Positions 48,105-57,281 of a DNA stretch of 64,000 nt are shown here, piece after piece. Below the pieces are notes generated by a model. The model worked only from the letters and a program-made list of their open reading frames with translations. It made no database searches and was not told the origin of the DNA. The DNA lies in contig JAHBTR010000002.1 in assembly GCA_019638475.1 (NCBI GenBank), forward strand, positions 496,001 through 560,000. The letters run 5' to 3'. Source of the DNA: Chitinophagaceae bacterium. Its GTDB lineage: Bacteria; Bacteroidota; Bacteroidia; Chitinophagales; Chitinophagaceae. Within the stretch, counting starts at the first letter, position 1. The number at the start of each line of letters is the position of its first letter. The position numbers and the translations under genes were made by a program.

Positions 48105-49748
48105 TTAATAGCTTAATATGTCAAATTTAGTTTTGGGTCTTTTATCATTCAGCCATTGAAAACCCTTTACTTTTATTGCATCATGATTTACCTGACGCAT
48201 AGGATAAGTTGTACCTTCTAATTTATTTCTAAATACTACTCTTTCTGCTTTGCCTTCTTTAAAGTACATATCTATTACATCTGATGTAGCAGTATTTACA
48301 CCAAAAAATTTTCCATAATCATCTACACCATAATAAACACTTGCAGCAGGGCTACCTTTGCATCTTAAAGAATCCATTTTGCCATCTACAAAAAACCCAT
48401 TAATTGTTCTTCCTGCTACTTGGTTATAATAATTGCTTCCTGCATGGCTTACTGCTAAAGCATTTTCAAACACTCGTATTTTTTCAGGCTTTCTATTTTG
48501 TGTATATAAATAAACGGTATCGCCTGTTATTTGATTTTCGTCAGACCAAACAACTGGGCTTTTAAACAATCTAAATACAGAATCTTTTAAACTATAAAAC
48601 AAACTATCGCCAACAGCTTGCATAGAATCTGAAAAAATTTTTACATGAGAATATGCTTCAAAATATTTATCAGATGAGCTGTCTGTATCTGTTATAGGAA
48701 TTTCAACAAATTTTCCTTCAACAGAATCTCTCAGGTCGGGCACATTTTTTTCTTTGATTAAATCAGAAAGTTTTGCAGTAAAAAAGGTATCTGCTCTAAC
48801 ATACACACTATCTTTACCTTGTTTTAAAATTAGTATAGGAGATTCTGTAGCCAATACAGTTCCTTTTTTATCATTGATTTCTGTTTTATTGGCAATTAAA
48901 TCATAGCCACTGGTACTGTCTTTGCTTTTATACACTACATTTCCTTTAAATTCTGCTTCCCCTGTACTATCATTTACTGCTACTTCATCTGCTTTTATAG
49001 TTCCTGTGCTGTCTTCTATTGTAGGGCGTTTGCCAAAATATGCTTTCTTTTTATTTAAGTCATAATAACCATCTCTTGTACTTATTTTTCTACTACCATT
49101 TTTAATAGTTGTAGGACTTACAAAAGTGGTTATGTTTGTGTAAGTGTTGTACAATAACGTATCTGTATGAATGATGTATTCAGGGTCGGTTAATACTACT
49201 TTATTGATAAAAAAGACATCTTTTGTTTCGCCATAATAACGTGCTTCTTTACTGGTTAAAACTGTTTTGCCATTAACTACTTTTCCTCCTTTTGTATAAG
49301 TACCTATTTTAGTAGTTACTTCATATTCTAACTCACTTGTAGTAAGTACACCTTTGCCATCAGTTAGTCTTACATTTTTTTTTAGGTAGGCTTTTTTTTC
49401 GTTGCCTATATACTTTAAATAATCAGAATAAGTATGAATACTATCTGCATCATTAATATGTATTTTACCAAATGATTCTAATATATTTAGCTTTTGATTG
49501 AGTACTGCACTATCTGCATAAAACAAGGTTTTATTTTGTTTTACTCTAACATTGCCAGCCAATGAAATAAATTGATTGAGAGAATCACCTTTCTTAAAAT
49601 TCATTCTATCAGCATAAATAATATTTAGCAAAGTGCCACCATCTAAAGTATCTTTTTGACTATCTGTTTGATGCACTAATTCTGTTTGTGCTTTTGCACA
49701 ATAAGCAGTAAAAAAAATAGAAAGTATGGTCAATAATTTTTTACACAT
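48105..49748 (-). CDS. OstA/LptA-like LPS transport protein
   Basis: 547 residues with signal peptide (MCKKLLTILSIFFTAYCAKAQ). The body is a long series of short beta-strand repeats of the OstA/LptA jelly-roll type: ADRMNFKKGDSLNQFISLAGNVRVKQNKTLFYADSAVLN, TYSDYLKYIGNEKKAYLKKNVRLTDGKGVLTTSELEY, and ADEVAVNDSTGEAEFKGNVVYKS. It is much longer than E. coli LptA (185 residues), as is common in Bacteroidota. It likely forms part of the periplasmic bridge that carries LPS to the outer membrane. It begins 3 bases after mlaD. Confidence 0.88.
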   Translation of the reverse strand: MCKKLLTILSIFFTAYCAKAQTELVHQTDSQKDTLDGGTLLNIIYADRMNFKKGDSLNQFISLAGNVRVKQNKTLFYADSAVLNQKLNILESFGKIHINDADSIHTYSDYLKYIGNEKKAYLKKNVRLTDGKGVLTTSELEYEVTTKIGTYTKGGKVVNGKTVLTSKEARYYGETKDVFFINKVVLTDPEYIIHTDTLLYNTYTNITTFVSPTTIKNGSRKISTRDGYYDLNKKKAYFGKRPTIEDSTGTIKADEVAVNDSTGEAEFKGNVVYKSKDSTSGYDLIANKTEINDKKGTVLATESPILILKQGKDSVYVRADTFFTAKLSDLIKEKNVPDLRDSVEGKFVEIPITDTDSSSDKYFEAYSHVKIFSDSMQAVGDSLFYSLKDSVFRLFKSPVVWSDENQITGDTVYLYTQNRKPEKIRVFENALAVSHAGSNYYNQVAGRTINGFFVDGKMDSLRCKGSPAASVYYGVDDYGKFFGVNTATSDVIDMYFKEGKAERVVFRNKLEGTTYPMRQVNHDAIKVKGFQWLNDKRPKTKFDILSY

Positions 49749-49751
49749 GCA

Positions 49752-50753
49752 CTAAGGATTAGTTTCATTCAATGGTGCTGTAAGTGGTGTGCTTTTATCT
49801 TTTTTTCCAAATACAGAAATATTTACATAGCGTTTAGGATGTGTTTTTAGGTCGTCTAATAAAATATTAGCACTTCGTACTGTATTGGTTAAATTATTGT
49901 ATAAGGTTTTATCGTTCATTAATAATCCTAAGCTACCATCTTTACTGTTTATCTTAGCAAGTAAATCATTTATTTTAGTAATAGATTCTTTTAATGCTGA
50001 AACAGAACCTACAATATCTGCTTGAGATAAGTTGTTGGTTGTTTTTTCAATATTGCTAATAGTATTATTTATTTTATCGTTATTGGCAGCAAGGTTTTGC
50101 GTAAAATTGTTCATGTTATCCATTGTTTTAGCAATGCTACCACTTTGCTCTGCAAGCATTTTTTCTAACGATGCTGCACTGGTTATTAAAGATGTTGTTA
50201 AGTGATTAATATTTGCAATGGTTTGTTGTAAATTATTTTTTGCATTTGCATCAAAAACAGAATTAATATTTTTTAAAGTAGAGTCTAATGTGTGAAAAGT
50301 TGTTTTTAATTGCTCTACAGCAGGTGTAATACCATTGGTAATAGCTGATAAAATACCAGCAGATTCTTGAGTTTTTATTTGACTACTTTTCTTTAAGAAA
50401 GTATTGCTATTGCCTAATTTTATTTCTATTGAGCTTACACCTAAAGGATTAGAGGAAATTTCTGCATAAGAGTCATCAGGAATTTGATAACTACTTTCAT
50501 TAAGTTTTAAGGTAATCTTAATTCGTTTTAAGGTTTTGTCTTTATTTTCTATTTTAGACACAGTACCAATTTGATAACCATTTGTAGTAATAGGGTTAGA
50601 TACTTTTATGCCTTTGGCATCTTCAAATTCTGCATATAAAAATTCTCCAGTTTGAAATATACCTGTTCCTTTAAGAAAACTGAAGCCTATAATTAATAAT
50701 ACAATAGCTATTGAAGTTAATGCTCCAACTTTAGTTTCATTAGAAATTTTCAT
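49752..50753 (-). CDS. MlaD family (MCE-domain) lipid transport protein
   Basis: 333 residues. An N-terminal membrane anchor (about 10-27) precedes the MCE domain (about 37-115: LYAEFEDAKGIKVSNPITTNGYQIGTVSKI...ISSNPLGVSSIEIKLG). A long coiled-coil-like helical tail (about 140-310) follows, with repeated NN/T/S-rich heptads. MCE proteins form hexameric rings that move phospholipids between membranes. No MlaE/MlaF genes are seen here. A TAGATTTG box lies only 4 bases before the ATG, suggesting a leaderless transcript. Confidence 0.9.
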   Translation of the reverse strand: MKISNETKVGALTSIAIVLLIIGFSFLKGTGIFQTGEFLYAEFEDAKGIKVSNPITTNGYQIGTVSKIENKDKTLKRIKITLKLNESSYQIPDDSYAEISSNPLGVSSIEIKLGNSNTFLKKSSQIKTQESAGILSAITNGITPAVEQLKTTFHTLDSTLKNINSVFDANAKNNLQQTIANINHLTTSLITSAASLEKMLAEQSGSIAKTMDNMNNFTQNLAANNDKINNTISNIEKTTNNLSQADIVGSVSALKESITKINDLLAKINSKDGSLGLLMNDKTLYNNLTNTVRSANILLDDLKTHPKRYVNISVFGKKDKSTPLTAPLNETNP

Positions 50754-50944
50754 GCGGCAAATCTAAGGTTTATTAATATGTTGTTTAATACATTTGACAT
50801 TAAAGCTACATAATTAGTATTAAATTTAAAAATACAGATAATGTGTATGCTTGAATTATCATTTTTCCAACATTTTTTTAACTAATACAAACTACTTTCG
50901 TTGTAGAATAATGTTCTATATTGTATAATATTCTATCAATTTTT

Positions 50945-53386
50945 ATGAAATATTTTTATACACTACTTTTTTTATTACTATCTACCAGCGTTTTTGCTTA
51001 TACTATTCATGGCAATATTAGGAGTAAAGATGGAAAACTTTTGCCTTATGCTTCTATTTTAATAAAAGGAACTACTGAAGGTACTACTGCCAATAGTAAA
51101 GGTTTTTATTCTTTATCGGTAGAGGCAGGAGTTTACACTATTGTATGCCAGCATATTGGTTATAAAACAGAAGAAAAAAAAGTAACTGTTACCAATGAAA
51201 ATATTATCATAGACTTTGATTTAGAAATGCAATCATATCATTTAACTGATGTAGAAGTGAAGGCTGGTGGCGAAGACCCTGCTTATGAAATTATTAGAAA
51301 TGCCATAAAAAAAAGAGCAGAACATTTGCACGAAATAAAAAAATATCAGTGTGAAGTGTATTTAAAAGGACAACTACAATTAAGAGATTATCCTACCAAA
51401 ATTTTAGGTAAAAAAGTAGATTTTGAAGATGGCGATACCAGCAAAAAGAAAATGGTATTTTTAAGTGAAACTATTGCTAAGTTATTTGTAGAACATCCTA
51501 ACAATGCTAAGGTAGAAGTAATATCTACCAGAGTAAGTGGTTATAGCGATGGCTTTGGTTTTAGTTTTCCTCAAATATTTTCATTTTATGAAAACATTGT
51601 CAAAATAGGTACTGGCTTAAATCCCAGAGGTTTTATTTCTCCTATTAGTAACAATGCTTTGCATTATTATAAATACAAGTTTGAAGGAACTTATTATGAA
51701 AATGGAAAAGAAATAAACCGCATTAAAGTTATTCCTAAAAGAAAATATGAACCTTTATTTGCAGGTTATATCAGCATTACAGAAAATGATTGGCGAATTT
51801 ATAGTACAGAATTGTATTTGCTAAAAGAACAACAAATGCAGTTATTAGATACTTTGCATATACAGCAATTATATGTTCCTATAAAAGATAAATGGGTTTT
51901 GAAACAGCAGGTAATTTATCCTTCAGGTAAAATATTAGGCTTTGATTTTTTTGGAAGTTTTGTACAAGTTTTTTCTCACTACGAAATAGACCCCACTTTT
52001 AAAAAGAAATTTTTTGACAATATATTATTAAAAGTGTATGATAGTGCTAATAAAAAACCTACAACTTATTGGGATAGTATAAGACCTGTGCCCTTACTTG
52101 ATGAAGAAGCAATAGACTATAAAAAGAAAGATAGTTTAGAGCAAGTAAAAAAATCGCCTGCTTATTTAGATTCTTTAGATAGAAAAAATAATAAGGTTAC
52201 TTTTTCAGGCTTAATATTAACAGGGCAAACATTTACTAAAAGAAAAACAAAAGAAAGTTTATCTATCAACTCTTTACTTGATGCAATTAATTATAATACA
52301 GTAGAAGGATGGGTGCTGAACTTTACACCTACTTATTATAAAAGATATGAAGGCAGAAAATCATTAAGAATATCGCCAGATTTTCGTTATGGATTTAATA
52401 ATAAACATTTTAATTCAAGCATTGCAAGTAGTTACAGTTTTGGCAAAAAATATTTAAACACTATTTCTATTGCTGGTGGTAAAAATATTTTTCAATTCAA
52501 TAATAATAGTCCTATACAATCCAAAGACAATACTTTAGCTACACTTCTTTACACCAGAAATTATTTAAAAATATATGAAGCATGGTTTACCAAAGTAAGT
52601 TATAGAACAGGCTTAGGCAAAGGCTTTGACTTTTTTGGTGATATAGAGTATCAAGATAGATTAGCATTAAAAAATTTAGACAATATTCAAACATGGAGAA
52701 AGTATAATGGCAGAGTGTTTACACCAAATTATCCTATAGAGTTGGGTGCAAATAGTTTTAAAAGTCATAAAGCAACTATTGTAGATATTGGATTAAGATT
52801 TAGACCAGGAACAAAGTATATAGAACTACCCAATAGAACAATCAATATTGGTTCTAAATATCCTGTGCTTACAGCAACACTTACTTATGGTATTAAAGGT
52901 TTAATCAATAGTGATGTTGATTTTAGTAAATGGAATTTTAGTATTAGCGATAATCTAAACATTAAATTAGGCGGACAACTTCGTTATAAAATAAATGTTG
53001 GTGGATTTATTCATGCAAAAACTATTTATGCACCAGACTATCAACATATTGCTGCTAATAGAACAGCAACAGCAACTACTTACTTAAATAGTTTTCAGTT
53101 AGCACCTTATTATGCTTTTAGTAATACATCAAACTTTATGACTTCTGTTCATGTAGCTTATCATTTAAAAGGATTATTGACTAATAAAATTCCTTTATTA
53201 AGAAAATGGAATTGGTTCTTTGTATTTTCTGGAAGTGCTTTATATATTCAACCAAATGTGCAGTATTATGAAGGTATGTTTTCGTTAGAAAATATTTTAA
53301 AAGTTTTAAGGGTAGATTTTATACAAAGTTTTGGCAATACCAATTATAATACAAGTGGTATAAGAATAAATTTTCCTTTAGAGTAA
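50945..53386 (+). CDS. DUF5686 and carboxypeptidase-regulatory-like domain outer-membrane protein
   Basis: 813 residues from MKYFYTLLFLLLSTSVFA, a clean signal peptide; an upstream ATG would bury it. Residues about 20-105 are a carboxypeptidase regulatory-like (CarboxypepD_reg) domain: IHGNIRSKDGKLLPYASILIKGTTEGTTANSKGFYSL. The rest matches DUF5686: ADYEIIRNAIKKRAEHLHEIKKYQCEVYLKG-type helix, then beta-strand repeats to an aromatic-containing C-terminus, consistent with an outer-membrane barrel. The role of this Bacteroidota-specific family is unknown. It diverges from the mlaD gene. Confidence 0.88.
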   Translation: MKYFYTLLFLLLSTSVFAYTIHGNIRSKDGKLLPYASILIKGTTEGTTANSKGFYSLSVEAGVYTIVCQHIGYKTEEKKVTVTNENIIIDFDLEMQSYHLTDVEVKAGGEDPAYEIIRNAIKKRAEHLHEIKKYQCEVYLKGQLQLRDYPTKILGKKVDFEDGDTSKKKMVFLSETIAKLFVEHPNNAKVEVISTRVSGYSDGFGFSFPQIFSFYENIVKIGTGLNPRGFISPISNNALHYYKYKFEGTYYENGKEINRIKVIPKRKYEPLFAGYISITENDWRIYSTELYLLKEQQMQLLDTLHIQQLYVPIKDKWVLKQQVIYPSGKILGFDFFGSFVQVFSHYEIDPTFKKKFFDNILLKVYDSANKKPTTYWDSIRPVPLLDEEAIDYKKKDSLEQVKKSPAYLDSLDRKNNKVTFSGLILTGQTFTKRKTKESLSINSLLDAINYNTVEGWVLNFTPTYYKRYEGRKSLRISPDFRYGFNNKHFNSSIASSYSFGKKYLNTISIAGGKNIFQFNNNSPIQSKDNTLATLLYTRNYLKIYEAWFTKVSYRTGLGKGFDFFGDIEYQDRLALKNLDNIQTWRKYNGRVFTPNYPIELGANSFKSHKATIVDIGLRFRPGTKYIELPNRTINIGSKYPVLTATLTYGIKGLINSDVDFSKWNFSISDNLNIKLGGQLRYKINVGGFIHAKTIYAPDYQHIAANRTATATTYLNSFQLAPYYAFSNTSNFMTSVHVAYHLKGLLTNKIPLLRKWNWFFVFSGSALYIQPNVQYYEGMFSLENILKVLRVDFIQSFGNTNYNTSGIRINFPLE

Positions 53387-53425
53387 TGAAAACTAAATTC
53401 TATATTGCGACCCAAATAATAGAAA

Positions 53426-54616
53426 ATGATTGTAGGATTAATAAAGGAAGGAAAACGCCCTGCTGATAATAGAGTAGCACTAACACCACCACAATGCAAA
53501 TGGCTGCATCAACATATTCCTAATATAAAAATAATAGCTCAAAGCAGTTCTATCAGGTGCTTTACAGATGAAGAGTATAAACGTGCAGGAGTAGAAATTA
53601 CTGATAATATAGCACAATGTGATATATTATTAGGCATAAAAGAAGTACCTGTAGAAATGTTGATACCCAATAAAACTTATTTATTTTTTAGCCACACAAG
53701 AAAACAACAACCCCATAACAAAAAATTATTAAAAGCAATTATAGAAAAAAATATAACACTCATAGATTATGAATGTTTGGAGCATGAAGATGGACAAAGA
53801 ATTATTGGCTTTGGTTTTTTTGCAGGTGTTGTAGGTGCTCATAATGGTATAATGGCTTATGGCAATAGAACAAATTTATTTGATTTACCAAGAGTGTATA
53901 AAAACAAAGATTATCGTTCATTAATCAACCATTATTTTGGATTAAAATTGCCCAATGTGAAAATTGCTGTTACAGGAAGTGGGAGAGTAGCACATGGTGT
54001 AATAGAAGTAATGAATTTAATGGGAGTGCATGAAGTAGAACCTGATGAATATTTAGAAAAAAAATACACTTATCCTGTGTACGTGCAATTAAAAGGTGCT
54101 GAACTATACACACACAAAGAAACTAAAACTTATAAAAGAGAACATTTTCATAATAACCCACAGGAATATAGGTCTCGTTTTTTACCATATACTCGTTGTA
54201 CAGATATTTTAATGAATGGTGTTTATTGGGATAATAGTATTCCAAGATTATTTGAAACTACCGATATTGATGAAAGATTTGTAATACAAACCATCTCTGA
54301 TATTACAGATGATGAAAATGGTTCTGTACCTATTAATTTAGGAGACCAAACTATTGAAGACCCTGTATATGGCGTAGATAGAAATAGTCTAAAAAAATCA
54401 GCACCTTATAAAGAAAATAGTATAGACATTGTTGCAGTAGGTAATTTACCCAATGAATTACCAAGAGATGCCAGTAAATATTTTGGTGAGCAAATGATAA
54501 AATATATTTTGAATGATTTGTTAGAAGGAGGTAGTAAAATAATTGAAGGTGCTACTATTGTACATCAAGGAAAACTTACTACTAAATTTGCTTATTTAGA
54601 AAATTATGCAAAATAA
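53426..54616 (+). CDS. AlaDH/PNT-family dehydrogenase, saccharopine dehydrogenase (lysine-forming)-like
   Basis: 396 residues. MIVGLIKEGKRPADNRVALTPPQCKWL is the AlaDH/PNT N-terminal signature with its Lys and Arg substrate contacts, and LFFSHTRKQQP the conserved His region. The NAD domain has VKIAVTGSGRVAHGVIEVMNLMG, and the C-terminal part is unlike alanine dehydrogenase. Together with GFGFFAGVVGAHNGIMAYG, the layout matches LYS1-type saccharopine dehydrogenases, which form lysine and 2-oxoglutarate from saccharopine. Direction and substrate in this organism are inferred. It precedes bshC by 57 bases. Confidence 0.75.
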   Translation: MIVGLIKEGKRPADNRVALTPPQCKWLHQHIPNIKIIAQSSSIRCFTDEEYKRAGVEITDNIAQCDILLGIKEVPVEMLIPNKTYLFFSHTRKQQPHNKKLLKAIIEKNITLIDYECLEHEDGQRIIGFGFFAGVVGAHNGIMAYGNRTNLFDLPRVYKNKDYRSLINHYFGLKLPNVKIAVTGSGRVAHGVIEVMNLMGVHEVEPDEYLEKKYTYPVYVQLKGAELYTHKETKTYKREHFHNNPQEYRSRFLPYTRCTDILMNGVYWDNSIPRLFETTDIDERFVIQTISDITDDENGSVPINLGDQTIEDPVYGVDRNSLKKSAPYKENSIDIVAVGNLPNELPRDASKYFGEQMIKYILNDLLEGGSKIIEGATIVHQGKLTTKFAYLENYAK

Positions 54617-54673
54617 TAGTAGATATAATAACAAAATTGAGTAGCTTTAACTATTTACTAATTAAAAAATTTC

Positions 54674-56281
54674 ATGGAAGCTCATTGTAGCCATATTGCT
54701 TATAAAGACACAGGTTATTTTTCAAAAATTACTATTGATTATTTGAATAATGCAACCCAACTTCAACCTTTCTTTCAACATCAACCAACATTGCAAGGCA
54801 TACTAAATGCTATACAAGAAAGAAAAAATTTTGCTACTAACAGAAATGTTTTAGTAAGTGAATTGACAAAACAATATGAAGGAATAACTTTAACTGATAT
54901 TCAAAAAAATAATCTACAATTACTTTTACAAGAAAATACTTTTACCATAACAACGGCTCATCAGCCAAATATTTTTACAGGACCATTGTACTTCATTTAC
55001 AAAATTTTGCATGTAATAAAATTGGCAGAAGAGTGTAATAAACATTTTGCAGATTATCAATTTGTGCCTGTATATTATATGGGTAGCGAAGATGCAGATT
55101 TAGATGAATTAGGTTTTGTAAATGTTGGTGGAGAAAAATTGGTTTGGCAAACCAATCAATCTGGTGCTGTGGGCAGAATGAAAATTGATAAAAACCTACT
55201 TACATTAATCAATAATATTCAAGGTCAAATTGGTATTCATTCTTTTGGCAATGAATTTTCTACCTTATTAAAAACTTGCTATACAGAAGATAAAACAATA
55301 CAACAAGCTACTTTAGAATTTGTCAATATTTTATTTAATCAGTTTGGATTAATTATTATAATAGCCGATACAACTGCATTTAAAAAAACATTTGAAAAAA
55401 TAATTGTCAAAGAATTGCAAGAAAGTTTTTCTAACAAAGCATTACAAAAAACGGTAACTGCATTAGAAAAATATTATAAAGTACAAGCTGGTGGTAGAGA
55501 TATTAATTTATTTTATCTGCAAGAAAATGGTAGAGATAGAATAGAAAAAGAAAATGATGTTTTTACTATAAAAAAAGCTGATGGCTCTTATCAAAATATA
55601 GATATTGGCAAAGAATTAAAAGACAATATTCAAGCCTTTAGCCCAAATGTTATTTTAAGAGGCGTGTTTCAAGAAACTATTTTGCCCAATGTTGCTTTTG
55701 TGGGGGGTGGGGGAGAATTGGCTTATTGGTTAGAATTGAAAGATGTTTTCAATGCAGCTCAGGTGCCCTATCCTGCTTTGTTTTTAAGAAATTCTTTTTT
55801 ATTGATTGATGAAAAAATACAAACACTTTTAAATAAGTTAAGTATCAATACAGAACAATTATTTCAAAAAGAAAATTTGTTGGTCAATGAAATGATTAAA
55901 ACTACTTTATCTAATTCAGTTATCAAACAATCCAATGAAGCTACACAACAAATACACAATGCTTATACTACTTTAAAAAATAATATTCAGTTGTTATATC
56001 CTTCTTTGGCACAGCATACAGAAGCATTGCAAACAAAAGCCTTACATAAACTAAAAGAATTAGATAAAAAAATTATTAGAGCAGAAAAAAGAAAACAAAC
56101 AGAATTGGTACGCCAAATTGCTACACTAAAGCAACAATTATTTCCTAAAGAAAGTTTGCAAGAACGTACAGATAATATTGCTATGTATTATGCAAAATAT
56201 GGTGCAGACATCATTCATATTTTGTATCAATATTCTTTAACAACAGAACAACAATTTACTGTGTTGAGTATAAAAAGTTAG
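54674..56281 (+). CDS. bshC: Bacillithiol synthase (cysteine-adding enzyme)
   Basis: 535 residues, the usual BshC length. TITTAHQPNIFTGPLYFIYKILHVIKLAEE and VPVYYMGSEDADLDELGFVNV are the family's strongest blocks; GVFQETILPNVAFVGGGGELAYWLELKDVF lies near the centre. A C-terminal coiled coil (about 430-510, rich in Leu and Lys) mediates dimerisation in known members. It adds cysteine to glucosaminyl-malate as the last step of bacillithiol synthesis. BshA and BshB are not in the window. It converges with hldA. Confidence 0.95.
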   Translation: MEAHCSHIAYKDTGYFSKITIDYLNNATQLQPFFQHQPTLQGILNAIQERKNFATNRNVLVSELTKQYEGITLTDIQKNNLQLLLQENTFTITTAHQPNIFTGPLYFIYKILHVIKLAEECNKHFADYQFVPVYYMGSEDADLDELGFVNVGGEKLVWQTNQSGAVGRMKIDKNLLTLINNIQGQIGIHSFGNEFSTLLKTCYTEDKTIQQATLEFVNILFNQFGLIIIIADTTAFKKTFEKIIVKELQESFSNKALQKTVTALEKYYKVQAGGRDINLFYLQENGRDRIEKENDVFTIKKADGSYQNIDIGKELKDNIQAFSPNVILRGVFQETILPNVAFVGGGGELAYWLELKDVFNAAQVPYPALFLRNSFLLIDEKIQTLLNKLSINTEQLFQKENLLVNEMIKTTLSNSVIKQSNEATQQIHNAYTTLKNNIQLLYPSLAQHTEALQTKALHKLKELDKKIIRAEKRKQTELVRQIATLKQQLFPKESLQERTDNIAMYYAKYGADIIHILYQYSLTTEQQFTVLSIKS

Positions 56282-56288
56282 GACATTA

Positions 56289-57275
56289 TTATTTCAGCAG
56301 AATGGTTATTTCTTTTTCTAAGTTTTCTTTGTTGATGGCTACAGTACCTACTTCTTCACAAACAAGACCACCAGCAATATTGGCAATTTGGGCACTTAGT
56401 TGTATGTTTTTAGTAGCAGCATATATTAATGAAATAACAGCAATTACTGTATCTCCAGCACCACTAACATCTGCTATGCTTCTTATATATGCAGGCAAAA
56501 TATGTGCAGAAGAATTTGTTTGATAAAAAATACCTTTTTCTGATAAAGTAATCAATGAAGTATGGTGTTGCAATGTTGCTTGTAATTGCTGATGAATGGT
56601 TTGTAAGTTTTCTTTATTTACATCATCAATTAAAATATGTAAGGCTTCTTTTACTTCTTTTAAATTGGGTTTAAAAATATCTACCTCTTTATACTCAAAA
56701 AAGTTTTTACGTTTAGGGTCAACTGTGGTAAGCACTTTATTTTTTTTACAAAGTTGAATTACCGTTTGTATTACTGTAGAAGTTAATACACCTTTATTAT
56801 AATCTTCAAAAATAATTACATCTGGGTTAAGCGTAGTTATATACGTTTCAATATTTTCTATCAGTTTTTTTTCTTCTTCTATGGTAATATCATTTGTTAT
56901 TTCAGTATCTAAACGCATCATTTGTTGATTACGAGCAATGACACGAATTTTATTGGTGGTAATTCTTTTATCAGACTGAATAATGCCATTTGTATTAATA
57001 CCTTGTTTTTGTAATAAATGTATTAGGGTATTAGCATCATCATCATTACCTATTACAGAAAAAATATGTGTTGCAGCATTAAGGGCTATTGTATTTAAAG
57101 CTACATTACCAGCACCACCAATTCTATATTCTTTTTTTTGTAAAGCTACAATAGGCACAGGTGCTTCTGGAGAAACTCTTTCTACATTGCCCCACATATA
57201 AGTATCAAGCATTACATCGCCAATTATAGCAACTTTTATTTTCTTAATATCATTAAACAATGTTGCGTAATTCAT
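56289..57275 (-). CDS. D-glycero-beta-D-manno-heptose-7-phosphate kinase
   Basis: 328 residues, PfkB family. KVAIIGDVMLDTYMWGNVERVSPEAPVPIVAL is the RfaE1/HldA-type N-terminus, YRIGGAGNVALN the substrate-binding loop, and DVSGAGDTVIAVISL the anion hole with catalytic Asp. Only the kinase is present, so it is the separate HldA form rather than the bifunctional HldE. It phosphorylates heptose-7-phosphate on the way to ADP-heptose for LPS core. It follows the amino-acid permease by 6 bases. Confidence 0.93.
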   Translation of the reverse strand: MNYATLFNDIKKIKVAIIGDVMLDTYMWGNVERVSPEAPVPIVALQKKEYRIGGAGNVALNTIALNAATHIFSVIGNDDDANTLIHLLQKQGINTNGIIQSDKRITTNKIRVIARNQQMMRLDTEITNDITIEEEKKLIENIETYITTLNPDVIIFEDYNKGVLTSTVIQTVIQLCKKNKVLTTVDPKRKNFFEYKEVDIFKPNLKEVKEALHILIDDVNKENLQTIHQQLQATLQHHTSLITLSEKGIFYQTNSSAHILPAYIRSIADVSGAGDTVIAVISLIYAATKNIQLSAQIANIAGGLVCEEVGTVAINKENLEKEITILLK

Positions 57276-57281
57276 TAATAA

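Noticed and set aside
46841..50753. mlaD-ostA-nhaA as a novel transport system
   Set aside because: Short spacing indicates cotranscription, but the three families are ordinary envelope and ion-homeostasis genes with no visible functional link beyond the operon.
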